A DNA stretch of 64,000 nt from UBA4744 sp963723165 (GCA_963723165.1 CAVRPP010000005.1:62001-126000), one strand, 5' to 3'; counted from the stretch's first letter, positions 1 through 7,792 are shown. A program made the numbers and translations. The notes: generated from the letters alone by a model not told the origin.

Positions 1-911
1 GATCCTCCGCCCGAGTTTGCGATCTCGAGGAAACGATCTTCCAACGACGGGCGTTCGACCCGCAGGTCGATCAGATGGTCCCCGTTGGCGCCAACGAAGG
101 TGATGATGGCGCTGACCGTCGGACCTATGTTGGAGCTGAGATATATCGAGTATTCCTCCTCTTGGTGGTAGCGCTCCACCGCCGGGAAGGCCCTCCCGGC
201 AGTGCCGAGGCTGCCGTTTGCCGTGCGGACGCTCACCTTGGTGAGTTCGGCTCCCTTCGATGTGATGTCGCGAGGGGTGCCGATAGCCGCGATTTCGCCG
301 GCCAATAGGATTGCGACTCGATCGGCCATCTCCTCGGCCTCGGCCATGTCGTGGGTTGCGAGGATGACGGTGGTGCCAGCGGCTCGTAACTCGCGGATCA
401 GCCGGTGCAATTCGGCCCGGGAAGGAACATCAAGCCCGGCGGTGGGCTCATCCAGAAAGAGCACTTGAGGATCGTGCGCGATCGCCAAAGCCAGTTCAAG
501 CCGGCGTTGCTGGCCACCCGACAGCTCCACGTACTGAGTGTCGGCCTTGTCGGTCAAGCCGAGGCGGTGCAACAGATCGTTCCGGGGGGCAATGCGGTGG
601 TAGGCACTGAAAATCCTCATCGCTTCAGTTGGAGTGATGGTCTCCGGCAGACCAGCCGCCTGGAGTTGCACGCCAATCACACTGCGCAAGTTACGTGGCT
701 CCTTGGTCGGGTTGATTCCTGCCACCCGCAAGGTGCCCCCCGTGGGTGGGCGAAGGCCTTCCAAACTCTCGAGAGTGCTGGTCTTGCCGGCACCATTCGG
801 TCCAAGCAAGCCGAAGATCTGACCCGGTTGGACCTCGAACGAGATCCCGTCGACTGCCACGAAGTCTCCGTACAGTTTCCGAAAGTCAGTTACCTCAACC
901 GCTGCGGCCAT
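1..911 (-). CDS. ABC-2 type transporter ATP-binding protein (3' end cut by window)
   Basis: About 303 residues are visible; the stop lies beyond the window edge. It is the cytosolic ATPase of a DrrA/CcmA-like exporter. Residues 37-44 form a Walker A (GPNGAGKT), followed by the signature LSGGQQRR, a Walker B ending in LFLDEP and an H-loop in ATHDMAEAEE. The C-terminal ~90 residues match the usual accessory region of DrrA-type ATPases. The ATG at 911 is preceded by GGAGGAG six bases upstream, which fixes the start. The permease partner is not in the window and is probably the next gene downstream, beyond position 1. Its upstream region carries the same ~60-bp element found upstream of the neighbouring MMPL gene, so the two exporters may be co-regulated (inference). 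Confidence 0.93.
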   Translation of the reverse strand, partial: MAAAVEVTDFRKLYGDFVAVDGISFEVQPGQIFGLLGPNGAGKTSTLESLEGLRPPTGGTLRVAGINPTKEPRNLRSVIGVQLQAAGLPETITPTEAMRIFSAYHRIAPRNDLLHRLGLTDKADTQYVELSGGQQRRLELALAIAHDPQVLFLDEPTAGLDVPSRAELHRLIRELRAAGTTVILATHDMAEAEEMADRVAILLAGEIAAIGTPRDITSKGAELTKVSVRTANGSLGTAGRAFPAVERYHQEEEYSIYLSSNIGPTVSAIITFVGANGDHLIDLRVERPSLEDRFLEIANSGGG

Positions 912-1102
912 GCCGGCTCCTCCGACCTCCCCACCGTGATTCTCGCACACTGCTCGGAACGAAAGGCCCAGGCGACGTGGATGCTTCCTTGGTCATCGTT
1001 GGCCCCCCAGCGCAGAACAACCGAAATCGGGCAAGAACGCTCCGCACAGAGCAACTGATCCTGAGCAATAGCGAGCAACTCGCCCACACCCTCCGGGAAC
1101 GG

Positions 1103-1163
1103 CACATGTCGAGCGGGAGTAGTCACCAGCGCCAAATCAGGGGCGATTTGATGACGGCTGAAC
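1103..1163. repeat. direct repeat copy 1, upstream of ABC gene
   Basis: This 61-bp sequence matches 3675-3734 in the same orientation with about 85% identity and a single-base indel. Exact shared blocks include GAGCGGGAGT and CCAAATCAGG. It starts 192 bp upstream of the ABC ATPase start codon; the other copy starts 147 bp upstream of the MMPL start. Both copies therefore sit in the upstream region of a minus-strand exporter gene, which suggests a shared promoter or regulator site rather than a random duplication. No known motif was recognised. Confidence 0.75.
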
Positions 1164-1250
1164 TTGAAATGGAAACAGCGGCGCTCGGTGTGGATGAGTC
1201 TCTGAGCCGGGCTTGCGGTTGGTTGGCATCCTGTTGAAGGCCAAACCGCA

Positions 1251-1276
1251 GGAAGCCCCCCGTCGAGGAGGGCTCC
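1251..1276 (-). terminator. putative intrinsic terminator after MMPL gene
   Basis: On the minus strand GGAGCCCTCC pairs with GGGGGGCTTCC around a short loop, giving about ten pairs including two G-U pairs. It begins 24 bp after the MMPL stop codon. The downstream T-tract is weak, so it could also be a transcript-stabilising hairpin. Confidence 0.55.
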
Positions 1277-1299
1277 CTGGTTCTGTTGCCGAGTGCGAA

Positions 1300-3528
1300 T
1301 CAGGCGGCCGGGCGCGACACCAAAGGCATCAGTTCGGGCACGGCAGCCTCATCCAGCTGCCCCTCGATGTGGATCTTGGGCAACCAGCGCAACCAGCCGG
1401 GGAGATACCAATTGCGCTCACCGAGCAACGCCATCGAAGCGGGGACCAGGACGCTCCGGACGATGGTGGCATCGAGAATCACTGCGACACCGAGACCAAA
1501 ACCCATCTGCTGGAACATGACGAGGTCGCCGGCGGCGAATCCTCCGAAGACGGCCACCATTATCAGCGCCGCCCCGGTGATGATCGCACCGGTTGAGCCC
1601 AGTCCGTAGGCGACCGAGCCACGGTTGTCGCCGGTGACGTCGTACCGCTCCTTGATGCGAGTCAAGAGGAAAATGTGGTAGTCCATCGAAAGGCCGAACA
1701 GGACCGCGAACAGGAACAGCGGGACCCAGGCTTCGATGACGTTGGAGGTCTGGAAACCGAGAAGATCTGCTCCGACACCTTCCTGGAATATCAGCACCAG
1801 CAACCCGTAGGCAGCGCCAACCGACAGCAGGTTGAGGATGATTGCCTTGAGGGGGACGACGATCGAACGGAACACCACCATCAACAACAGAAAGCTGAGT
1901 CCCAGCACAAAGGCGAAAATGATGGGGGTCCGCTCGTCGAGCACCTCGACGTAGTCGGCGTTTTGGGCAGCGACGCCGGTCACCAGTACATCGGCATCGA
2001 CGTCGGCAAATGCGGTCGGGATCACGGTCTCCCGGAGTGCTCCCAATTCCGCGGCGGCCGCATCCGAGGCCGGATCGACTTTGGTGACGGCTTCGATGAC
2101 CGCCAGTCGCCCGTCCTCGCTGGCCTCAACCGTTATCTCACCAAACATGGGATTGGTGGCCAAGTAGTCGACCACCTGGTCGATGCCGTTTTGGATGGGC
2201 GATTGGCCAACGTCAGTGGCGGATACAACGATCGGGGTGGTGAAGGCACCGGCGTCAAACTCCTCCGTGACAACCTCGAAAGCGTGCAACGAGTTGCTGT
2301 CTTCGGGCAGCGATCCGATGAAATTGCTGCCGGTGGAGATGTTGAGATATGGAAACGCCAGGGCCAGCAGCACCCCGCCGGCCAACACCACGCTGACCAA
2401 TGGTCGGGCGGTGACTACGCGGGTGATCCCGTGCCAGAAGGGGCCTCCACCTTCGCGGTAGTGAGAGCGTGACGTGAAAGGAACCCGCAGCCGGTTGACC
2501 CGGTCGCCCAGCAACCCGAGCACGGCCGGCAAGAGGGTGAGAGCTGCCAGCAAGGCGGCGAAGACGGCCAGGATGGCGCCCATGCCCATACTCCGCATCA
2601 CAGTTTCCGGCATGTAGAGCAATCCCGCCAGGGCAATCACCACGGTCAGACCGGAGAAGAAGACAGCCCGCGTAGCGGAGTCTCCCGCCCGGGCGATCGC
2701 GTCCTGGACCGGATGGCCCTTGGCGCGCTCTTCCCGAAAACGCTGAACGATGAACAACGTGTAGTCAATGCCGACGGCCAACCCGATCATGGTGATCATG
2801 TTGATGACGAAGAATGACAGATCAAAGGCTTGACCGACGATCGCCGTCAAACCGGACGCCACGACGATCGAAACTATGGCCAGCAGCAGTGGGATTGCGG
2901 CTGCAACCAGTGCTCCGAATACGAGGACGAGGATCACGAGGGCAATGGATAGGCCGTACGTTTCGCCCTTAATGAGCGTCTCCTCAGAAATCGCCTCGAA
3001 CTCGACGTTGACGCTTCCTTCGCCGAAGGTGGTTACCCGGAAGTCGACGGCTGTGTCGGCTTCTTCTACGAGAGCGATCACGAGTTCAGATTCAGCCATG
3101 GCGTCGATTGGATCGCCCGCCAGCGCCACGGCTATCAGCGCAGTGTGCCCGTCCGTAGACGTCATCCCGGGGAGGCCATCGAGATGGGAAACCGCAGAGC
3201 CAACGGTCTCCGTAGCTCGCAACTCGTCCACCAGGTTGCTGATAGCCGCACTGAAAGACGGATCTTGGACCGTGAAGGTTTCGGACTCGACCACGACGAA
3301 CTCCCGGGCCGGGTCGGTCTCCGCATTGGAGTGTTGGGCTATCAGATCATCCGCCCGTGACGACTCGGTGGCGACGGCTAGATCGCCTTGATCGGTGAGG
3401 ACATCGCCGATGCCCATGGCGAAGAATCCGGCAACGACCAGGATGAGCAGCCAGACCGTGATGTACCGCCAGGGGTTGGCTGCGGCTGCCCCAGCCAACC
3501 GGCCAGTGAAACTGCGCTTCTTCGACAT
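1300..3528 (-). CDS. MMPL/RND-family membrane transporter
   Basis: This is a 742-aa integral membrane protein of the MMPL branch of the RND superfamily, a group known for proton-driven export of lipids, siderophores or drugs. The architecture is visible: one N-terminal membrane segment (about residues 22-42), a periplasmic loop of ~150 residues, a block of five or six hydrophobic segments, a second large loop, and a second block of segments near the C-terminus. Motifs such as GLAVGIDYTLFIV and FGLSMDYHIFLLTRIKE are the two family-typical GxxxDY repeats. The start at ATG 3528 is preceded by GAAAGG; upstream in-frame codons look non-coding. The substrate cannot be told from sequence. Confidence 0.92.
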   Translation of the reverse strand: MSKKRSFTGRLAGAAAANPWRYITVWLLILVVAGFFAMGIGDVLTDQGDLAVATESSRADDLIAQHSNAETDPAREFVVVESETFTVQDPSFSAAISNLVDELRATETVGSAVSHLDGLPGMTSTDGHTALIAVALAGDPIDAMAESELVIALVEEADTAVDFRVTTFGEGSVNVEFEAISEETLIKGETYGLSIALVILVLVFGALVAAAIPLLLAIVSIVVASGLTAIVGQAFDLSFFVINMITMIGLAVGIDYTLFIVQRFREERAKGHPVQDAIARAGDSATRAVFFSGLTVVIALAGLLYMPETVMRSMGMGAILAVFAALLAALTLLPAVLGLLGDRVNRLRVPFTSRSHYREGGGPFWHGITRVVTARPLVSVVLAGGVLLALAFPYLNISTGSNFIGSLPEDSNSLHAFEVVTEEFDAGAFTTPIVVSATDVGQSPIQNGIDQVVDYLATNPMFGEITVEASEDGRLAVIEAVTKVDPASDAAAAELGALRETVIPTAFADVDADVLVTGVAAQNADYVEVLDERTPIIFAFVLGLSFLLLMVVFRSIVVPLKAIILNLLSVGAAYGLLVLIFQEGVGADLLGFQTSNVIEAWVPLFLFAVLFGLSMDYHIFLLTRIKERYDVTGDNRGSVAYGLGSTGAIITGAALIMVAVFGGFAAGDLVMFQQMGFGLGVAVILDATIVRSVLVPASMALLGERNWYLPGWLRWLPKIHIEGQLDEAAVPELMPLVSRPAA

Positions 3529-3632
3529 GTCTGTACCTTTCTCGACAGTGTCGACAAGGTACGGCAGCGGGCGTCCGGCCAACAGCCGGCCCGCCACCCC
3601 CTATTTGTGGCGGGTCACCGCAGGGCACATTG

Positions 3633-3646
3633 GGGGGTTAACCCCC
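3633..3646. promoter_or_regulatory. perfect palindrome, candidate operator of the MMPL gene
   Basis: GGGGGTTAACCCCC is a perfect 14-bp inverted repeat centred on GTTAAC, about 105 bp upstream of the MMPL start codon. Exporter genes of this family are often controlled by TetR-like repressors that bind palindromes, but no regulator gene is adjacent here, so operator function is inference. Confidence 0.4.
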
Positions 3647-3674
3647 AGATCGGGGAGGGAAGCTAGGTGTGGGA

Positions 3675-3734
3675 CACATATTGAGCGGGAGTGGTCACGA
3701 GCCCCAAATCAGGGTCGATTCATGACAGCTGAAC
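3675..3734. repeat. direct repeat copy 2, upstream of MMPL gene
   Basis: This 60-bp sequence is the partner of the copy at 1103-1163. It starts 147 bp upstream of the MMPL start codon and has the same orientation relative to the downstream gene. The conserved core on the minus strand reads CCTGATTTGG, then GTGAC and ACTCCCGCTC. Confidence 0.75.
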
Positions 3735-3883
3735 GAGCTACGGGAACCATCAGTCGGTACACCCCTGCGGGGCTTTGCTCTTCAAACTCTTCGGTCAATG
3801 AGAACGTTTGTTGGTCACTATCGGGCCATCAAATCCGCAAGGGGCTCTTCCGTCCACAACTACCACTGCGCTAGACGATGAGG

Positions 3884-3912
3884 AAAGCGGACCCCCGAGA
3901 GGGCCCGCTTTT
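3884..3912 (-). terminator. intrinsic terminator of pnp
   Basis: On the minus strand AAAGCGGGCCC pairs with GGGTCCGCTTT (11 pairs, one G-U) and is followed by a short pyrimidine tract. It starts 24 bp after the pnp stop codon. The plus strand also ends in TTTTC, so it could work in both directions. Confidence 0.75.
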
Positions 3913-3935
3913 CTCACTCGTATTTGACCTCAGGG

Positions 3936-6413
3936 TTACTTCCCTGTGGGTTCTTGCTTCTCAAAGTCTTCCTCAAAGGAGACCACCCGGCGACCGCTCT
4001 TCTCGACGTTGCCGCCGCCATCACGATCACCACCGCCACCACGATCTCCACCGCGGTCACGGCCGCCGCCACCACGATCTCCACCGCGGTCACGGTCGCC
4101 GCCGCGTCCCCGGTCACGGTCGCCGCCGCGTCCCCGGTCACGGTCGCCGCCGCGTCCCCGGTCACGGTCACCGCCGCGTCCCCGGTCACGGTCACCTCCC
4201 CGGTCCCGGTCACGATCCCGGCCGCCACCGCCAGACGCGGCGCGTTGCAGTGCCTCCTCGGACGGCTCCACCTTCTCGGCCAGGTCCAGATTGACTTTGC
4301 CCATCCGGTCGATCTCGCGAACTACCACCTTGACCTTGTCGCCCAGATTGAAGTAGTCCTCGACCCTCTCGACCCGTCGCTCCGAATCGATCTTGGAGAT
4401 GTGCAGCAAACCATCGCGGCCCGGCAGGATGTTGATGAACGCACCGAACTTGGTGATGTTGACCACTTCCCCGTCATATTCCTTGCCAACTTCGGCCTCG
4501 GGCGGGAATGCAAGCTGCATGACCCTTTCCTTGGCCAGAGCGAGCGAATCTGCGTCGGGCGAACCGATGCGGACGATACCCTCCGCCCCCTCTTCTTCGA
4601 TCTCGATCGAAGCACCGGTGGTCTCCTCGAGTTCACGAATGTTCTTGCCCTTAGGACCGATGATCTCACCGATCTTGTCCTTGGGAATCCGGACGGCCTC
4701 GATGCGCGGTGCCCACTGGTTGAGCTCTTCCCGCGGCCCGGGCAGTGCCTCGTTCATCTTCCCGAGGATGTGCAGGCGGGCTTCCTTGGCCTGATCGAGT
4801 GCTTCAGTCAGGACGTGGGAGGGCAGGCCCTGGATCTTCGTGTCGAGCTGCAATGCAGTGATGACTGCCGCAGTACCGGCGACCTTGAAGTCCATATCGC
4901 CCAGTGCGTCCTCGGCACCAATGATGTCGGTCAGCGTCACGAACTTGCCGTCCTGGGCAATCAGCCCCATGGCAATGCCGGCTACCGGCTCCAAAATGGG
5001 TACTCCGGCATCCATCAACGAGAGGCTCGATGCGCACACGGAAGCCATCGAGGTGGACCCATTGGAGGCCAGGACCTCAGAAACCAGTCGCAATGCATAC
5101 GGAAAATCGTATTCGTTCGGCACGACGGGCAGGACTGCCTTCTCGGCCAGTGCTCCGTGACCGATCTCGCGCCGCTTGGGACCGCGCATGAAGCCGGCCT
5201 CACCGGTCGAGAACGGCGGGAAGTTGTAGTGGTGCATATAGCGTTTGGAGTCCTCGAGGGCGAGGGTGTCCAGCATCTGCTCCATCTTCAGCATGCCCAG
5301 GGTGGCCAGGTTGAGCACCTGAGTCTCACCACGTTGGAACAAGCCGGACCCGTGGGTCCGGGGAACGACCCCGACCTCGGCACTGATCTCACGCAGGTCC
5401 TTGGGACCGCGACCATCGAGACGCACGCCTTCGTTGACGACGCGCTCACGCATCATCGTCTTCGCAACCTTCTTGAACGCACGCTTCGCAGCGGTCATCT
5501 CGTCCGGATCGTCGATCCCCAGTTCTGTCACGATTTGCTCGAGAGCAGCATCTTCCGCTTTCTTGCGGTCCTGCTTGCCGGGAATGATGATGACGTCGGC
5601 GAGTTTGGTACGAGCGGCGCTTTCGATCCGCTCGAAGAGCTCGTCGCTGAAGTCGACCACCGTTGGCCACTCCCGGACCGGGATCTCGACTTTGTCTGCC
5701 AGTTCCTTCTGCAGATCGATGATCTGAGCGATATAGGCTTTCGACTCTTCGAGCCCGCGGGCCACGGTCGCCTCGTCGCTGGGCGGCTGACCGTCGGCGA
5801 TCAAGCGCAGACCGTCCGGAGTAGAGCCCGCTTCCACCATCATGATGTCGACGTCACCGCTGTCGTTGCGGCGGCCGGCCACGACCAGTTCGAAGACTGC
5901 GTTCTCCAGTTCCTGATAGGTGGGGTTGACGATCCAGTTGCCTTCGCTCAAAGCGAGGCGCACCGCTCCGATCGGGCCCTGGAAGGGGATGGCGCTGATC
6001 GTGAGCGCTGCCGAGGCACCGTTGAGCGAAACAATGTCGTAGGGGTTCTCGCCGTCGATCGACATGACGGTCGACACGATCTGTGTCTCGCTACGAAAAC
6101 CATCCGCAAAGGACGGCCGCAACGGACGGTCGATCAACCGGCACGCCAGGATGGCCTGCTCGCTTGCACGACCTTCGCGCCGGAAGAAGGAACCGGGGAT
6201 TTTCCCGGCCGCATACATGCGTTCTTCTACGTCGACGGTCAGCGGGAAGAAATCGATGCCTTCCCGGAGTCTGTCATTGGCGGTGGCGGTAACGAGGACA
6301 TTTGTGTCCCCGGTCTGTACCGTCACCGCACCGCTGGCCAGTCCGGCCAGCTTGCCTGTACTGATGGCGACTTCTTTGTCGCCCACGAGGCCGCGTACCG
6401 TGATTTCGGACAC
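3936..6413 (-). CDS. pnp: polyribonucleotide nucleotidyltransferase (PNPase)
   Basis: This 825-aa enzyme is a phosphorolytic 3'-5' exoribonuclease and RNA-tailing enzyme. Two RNase PH domains are joined by the all-alpha linker. A KH domain follows (motif IGEIIGPKGKNIRELE) and then an S1 domain (GKEYDGEVVNITKFGAFI). The last ~80 residues are unusual: a low-complexity tail of Arg, Gly and Asp built from repeated GDRDRGRG units, ending in a short non-repetitive segment. The GTG at 6413 is chosen because GGGAGG lies just upstream and the protein then begins with VSEITVRG; an upstream ATG would add residues that look non-coding. A perfect 15-bp stem-loop lies in its leader, and rpsO is directly upstream, the classic rpsO-pnp arrangement. 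Confidence 0.97.
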   Translation of the reverse strand: MSEITVRGLVGDKEVAISTGKLAGLASGAVTVQTGDTNVLVTATANDRLREGIDFFPLTVDVEERMYAAGKIPGSFFRREGRASEQAILACRLIDRPLRPSFADGFRSETQIVSTVMSIDGENPYDIVSLNGASAALTISAIPFQGPIGAVRLALSEGNWIVNPTYQELENAVFELVVAGRRNDSGDVDIMMVEAGSTPDGLRLIADGQPPSDEATVARGLEESKAYIAQIIDLQKELADKVEIPVREWPTVVDFSDELFERIESAARTKLADVIIIPGKQDRKKAEDAALEQIVTELGIDDPDEMTAAKRAFKKVAKTMMRERVVNEGVRLDGRGPKDLREISAEVGVVPRTHGSGLFQRGETQVLNLATLGMLKMEQMLDTLALEDSKRYMHHYNFPPFSTGEAGFMRGPKRREIGHGALAEKAVLPVVPNEYDFPYALRLVSEVLASNGSTSMASVCASSLSLMDAGVPILEPVAGIAMGLIAQDGKFVTLTDIIGAEDALGDMDFKVAGTAAVITALQLDTKIQGLPSHVLTEALDQAKEARLHILGKMNEALPGPREELNQWAPRIEAVRIPKDKIGEIIGPKGKNIRELEETTGASIEIEEEGAEGIVRIGSPDADSLALAKERVMQLAFPPEAEVGKEYDGEVVNITKFGAFINILPGRDGLLHISKIDSERRVERVEDYFNLGDKVKVVVREIDRMGKVNLDLAEKVEPSEEALQRAASGGGGRDRDRDRGGDRDRGRGGDRDRGRGGDRDRGRGGDRDRGRGGDRDRGGDRGGGGRDRGGDRGGGGDRDGGGNVEKSGRRVVSFEEDFEKQEPTGK
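4088..4183. repeat. 24-bp tandem repeat within the 3' end of pnp
   Basis: Four 24-bp units lie head to tail, followed by a partial fifth. Three are identical in DNA and the fourth differs by one base. Each encodes eight residues, GDRDRGRG, in the PNPase tail. There are no spacers, so this is not a CRISPR array. Such repeats can change in number by slippage. Confidence 0.9.
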
Positions 6414-6456
6414 GCTTACCTCCCTTTCGGGTATGGAGGGAGGGCGGGCCAATTAC

Positions 6457-6496
6457 CAGTTGTCATCCCTCTGCAGGTGGTGAGGGATGACAACTG
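6457..6496 (-). promoter_or_regulatory. long hairpin in the pnp leader, candidate RNase III/PNPase autoregulation site
   Basis: The arms 6457-6471 and 6482-6496 are perfect 15-nt inverted repeats (CAGTTGTCATCCCTC and its complement) with a 10-nt loop, located 43 bp upstream of the pnp start codon and downstream of rpsO. In Escherichia coli, and reportedly in Streptomyces, a stem-loop at this place is cut by RNase III and lets PNPase control its own mRNA. The position and perfect stem fit that model; the function here is inference. An rnc gene is at 61731-62417. Confidence 0.6.
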
Positions 6497-6587
6497 ACAA
6501 CTGGACTCGTCCGTCCCTCGCGTCGGTTGTAATCGGAGTTCTCCGGCGGGTCCCGAGCCCGTCGCCCCTGGAGCGAACCAAAAGCGA

Positions 6588-6613
6588 GGGAGCGGCCTAC
6601 AGGCCGCTCTCCC
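6588..6613 (-). terminator. terminator/attenuator after rpsO
   Basis: AGAGCGGCCT pairs with AGGCCGCTC around a 2-nt loop, with extra pairs at the base after one bulge. On the minus strand it is followed by TCGCTTTTGG, a short T-run. It starts seven bases after the rpsO stop codon. Because pnp lies downstream in the same direction, partial read-through is likely. Confidence 0.7.
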
Positions 6614-6620
6614 AAGATCT

Positions 6621-6878
6621 TTAGCGGCGCAAGCCGAGTTTGGCGATCAGTGATCGATATCGTTCAACGTCTTCACGGCGGAGGTAGTTCAAGAGGCGCC
6701 GGCGCTTGCCGACCAACATCAGGAGTCCCCGGCGGCCGTGGTGATCCTTCTTGTGATCCCGCAGATGATCGGTGAGGTGATTGATACGTTCTGTCAGCAG
6801 CGCCACCTGAACTTCGGGCGAACCCGTGTCGCTGTCGTGCTGACCGTACTCTTCGATGATGGTTTTCGTGTCTTTCAT
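6621..6878 (-). CDS. rpsO: 30S ribosomal protein S15
   Basis: This 85-aa protein binds the central domain of 16S rRNA early in 30S assembly. It has the family's usual length (~89 aa) and hallmarks HDSDTGSPEVQVALLTERI, HLRDHKKDHHGRRGLL and VGKRRRLLNYLRRED. It precedes pnp, the common bacterial order. A -10-like TACACT element lies about 40 bp upstream of the start. Confidence 0.97.
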   Translation of the reverse strand: MKDTKTIIEEYGQHDSDTGSPEVQVALLTERINHLTDHLRDHKKDHHGRRGLLMLVGKRRRLLNYLRREDVERYRSLIAKLGLRR

Positions 6879-6917
6879 TCACACACGCGCATAGCTAGAG
6901 GAAGGGGAACGACCGGA

Positions 6918-6923
6918 AGTGTA
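6918..6923 (-). promoter_or_regulatory. candidate -10 element of the rpsO promoter
   Basis: The minus strand reads TACACT followed by TCCGG, 40 bp upstream of the rpsO start. GTGACA lies 15 bp further upstream as a possible -35. The same TACACTTCCGG string occurs upstream of rpsB (23970-23975), which supports a shared promoter type. Confidence 0.5.
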
Positions 6924-6975
6924 GCACCGCTTTGCGGTTGTCACGAGTCGAGCAGAACGGGTTTCCCTTGGTCGA

Positions 6976-7164
6976 TCACCCACGCGGCGGCCGGTTGACC
7001 CACAACCCCGTGAACATAGCGGCCAGCCCAAAGACGACACCCGAAATCCGGCGCAACCCAAATTCCGTTGTTTCCCCAATCCCGAGCACATTCGCCAATG
7101 CCGCTATCAGGACCAGAACAGCCCCGGCCGCAACGACCAGAATGCCAAGGCTCCTGCGCGACAC
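6976..7164 (-). CDS. small two-segment membrane protein
   Basis: The 62-aa product starts with basic residues (MSRRS) and has two hydrophobic stretches, about residues 7-27 and 40-57, separated by a short polar loop, and ends in NRPPRG. The GTG start follows the ridA stop codon by one base (TGACGTG), so translation is probably coupled to ridA. No family was recognised. The length and hydrophobic pattern make it plausible but not certain. Confidence 0.5.
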   Translation of the reverse strand: MSRRSLGILVVAAGAVLVLIAALANVLGIGETTEFGLRRISGVVFGLAAMFTGLWVNRPPRG

Positions 7165-7165
7165 G

Positions 7166-7597
7166 TCAGTCCCCGCCTTGTTCGTCGACCTTGTCGGACC
7201 CAGGATGAGCCGGTTGAACGACCGCCTCGACTTCGACCTCGACTTTCCAGGCCGGATCGATCAACGCGGCGACTCCGATCATTGTTGCGGCCGGCATGGC
7301 TTCACCGAAGATCTCCCGATGGGCGCGACCCACCTCGTCCGCGTCGGCGGGGTCGGTCAGGTACATACGGGTTTTGACGACGTCGGCCGGAGTGGCGCCT
7401 GCCTCTGCAAGCACCGAGACAATGATCTGGCCACACCGCAACATCTGCCGGTAGGCCGTCTCGGCAACCTCCTCACCCTGCCGGGGTATTGGAGCGGTGC
7501 CCGCCACGAGCACCCGGTCGCCTACACGGATTGCTCGCGAGAACCCGTACTCGGGTTCGTATGGGGATCCGGAGGTAAAACTCTGGCGTTCGGTCAT
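7166..7597 (-). CDS. RidA/YjgF family enamine/imine deaminase
   Basis: This 143-aa protein belongs to the YjgF/YER057c/UK114 family. Members hydrolyse reactive enamine/imine intermediates released by PLP enzymes, or act as related deaminases. Visible family features are SPYEPEYGFSRAIRVGD near the N-terminus, VLVAGTAPI, and TRMYLTD followed by a conserved C-terminal strand (AWKVEVEVEAVV). The arginine in KTRMYL corresponds to the carboxylate-binding Arg of RidA. The ATG at 7597 has GAGGA upstream and forms an ATGA overlap with a possible small frame before it. Confidence 0.88.
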   Translation of the reverse strand: MTERQSFTSGSPYEPEYGFSRAIRVGDRVLVAGTAPIPRQGEEVAETAYRQMLRCGQIIVSVLAEAGATPADVVKTRMYLTDPADADEVGRAHREIFGEAMPAATMIGVAALIDPAWKVEVEVEAVVQPAHPGSDKVDEQGGD

Positions 7598-7767
7598 GAT
7601 GTGTCCTCGACCCTTTCCATTGCCCTCAAACCCTCCGCTTGCCCATCCCCGGCCCGTCGCTTCGACCGGATGGCACACTCACCGCCGGGCCGGAAAGCCA
7701 CATGCCCCAGTCCGACCTGCAGGCAGGCTAATTCTTGCACCAGATCCCCCAGTTGTGGTTGCAGCAC
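7594..7767 (-). CDS. possible small protein between ribF and ridA
   Basis: A GTG-started frame of 57 residues fills the space between ribF and ridA and ends in an ATGA overlap with the ridA start, which is typical of real, coupled genes in this genome. The N-terminal part (VLQPQLGDLVQELACLQVGL) could form a helix. There is no good ribosome binding site before the GTG and no family was recognised, so chance is a real alternative. Confidence 0.28.
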   Translation of the reverse strand: MLQPQLGDLVQELACLQVGLGHVAFRPGGECAIRSKRRAGDGQAEGLRAMERVEDTS

Positions 7768-7792
7768 CGTCTTGCTCTTCGATGGCGACCGG

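Larger units (their letters stand above)
912..1299. other. intergenic region between ABC ATPase and MMPL genes
   Basis: This stretch of about 390 bp lies upstream of the ABC gene and downstream of the MMPL stop codon, both on the minus strand. It holds a terminator-like hairpin near 1251-1276 and one copy of a ~60-bp repeat at 1103-1163. A minus-strand open frame starting with TTG at 1135 runs into the ABC start but has no ribosome binding site and no recognisable motifs, so I do not call it a gene. Confidence 0.6.
3529..3935. other. intergenic region between MMPL gene and pnp
   Basis: About 400 bp upstream of the MMPL gene and downstream of pnp. It contains a perfect 14-bp palindrome at 3633-3646, the second copy of the ~60-bp repeat at 3675-3734, and the pnp terminator at 3884-3912. 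No coding frame with a ribosome binding site was found. The promoter of the MMPL gene should lie here. Confidence 0.6.

Noticed and set aside
890..1135. An 81-codon minus-strand frame upstream of the ABC gene
   Set aside because: The start would be TTG without a ribosome binding site, it overlaps the ABC start, and no motif was recognised. The duplicated element lies at its beginning, but the second copy has no equivalent frame.
4088..4183. 24-bp repeats considered as a CRISPR array
   Set aside because: There are no spacers; the repeats are head to tail and encode GDRDRGRG units in PNPase.
3924..6497. An 857-codon plus-strand frame opposite pnp
   Set aside because: It covers the whole PNPase gene in antisense, has no start signal, and pnp is certain from its domains.
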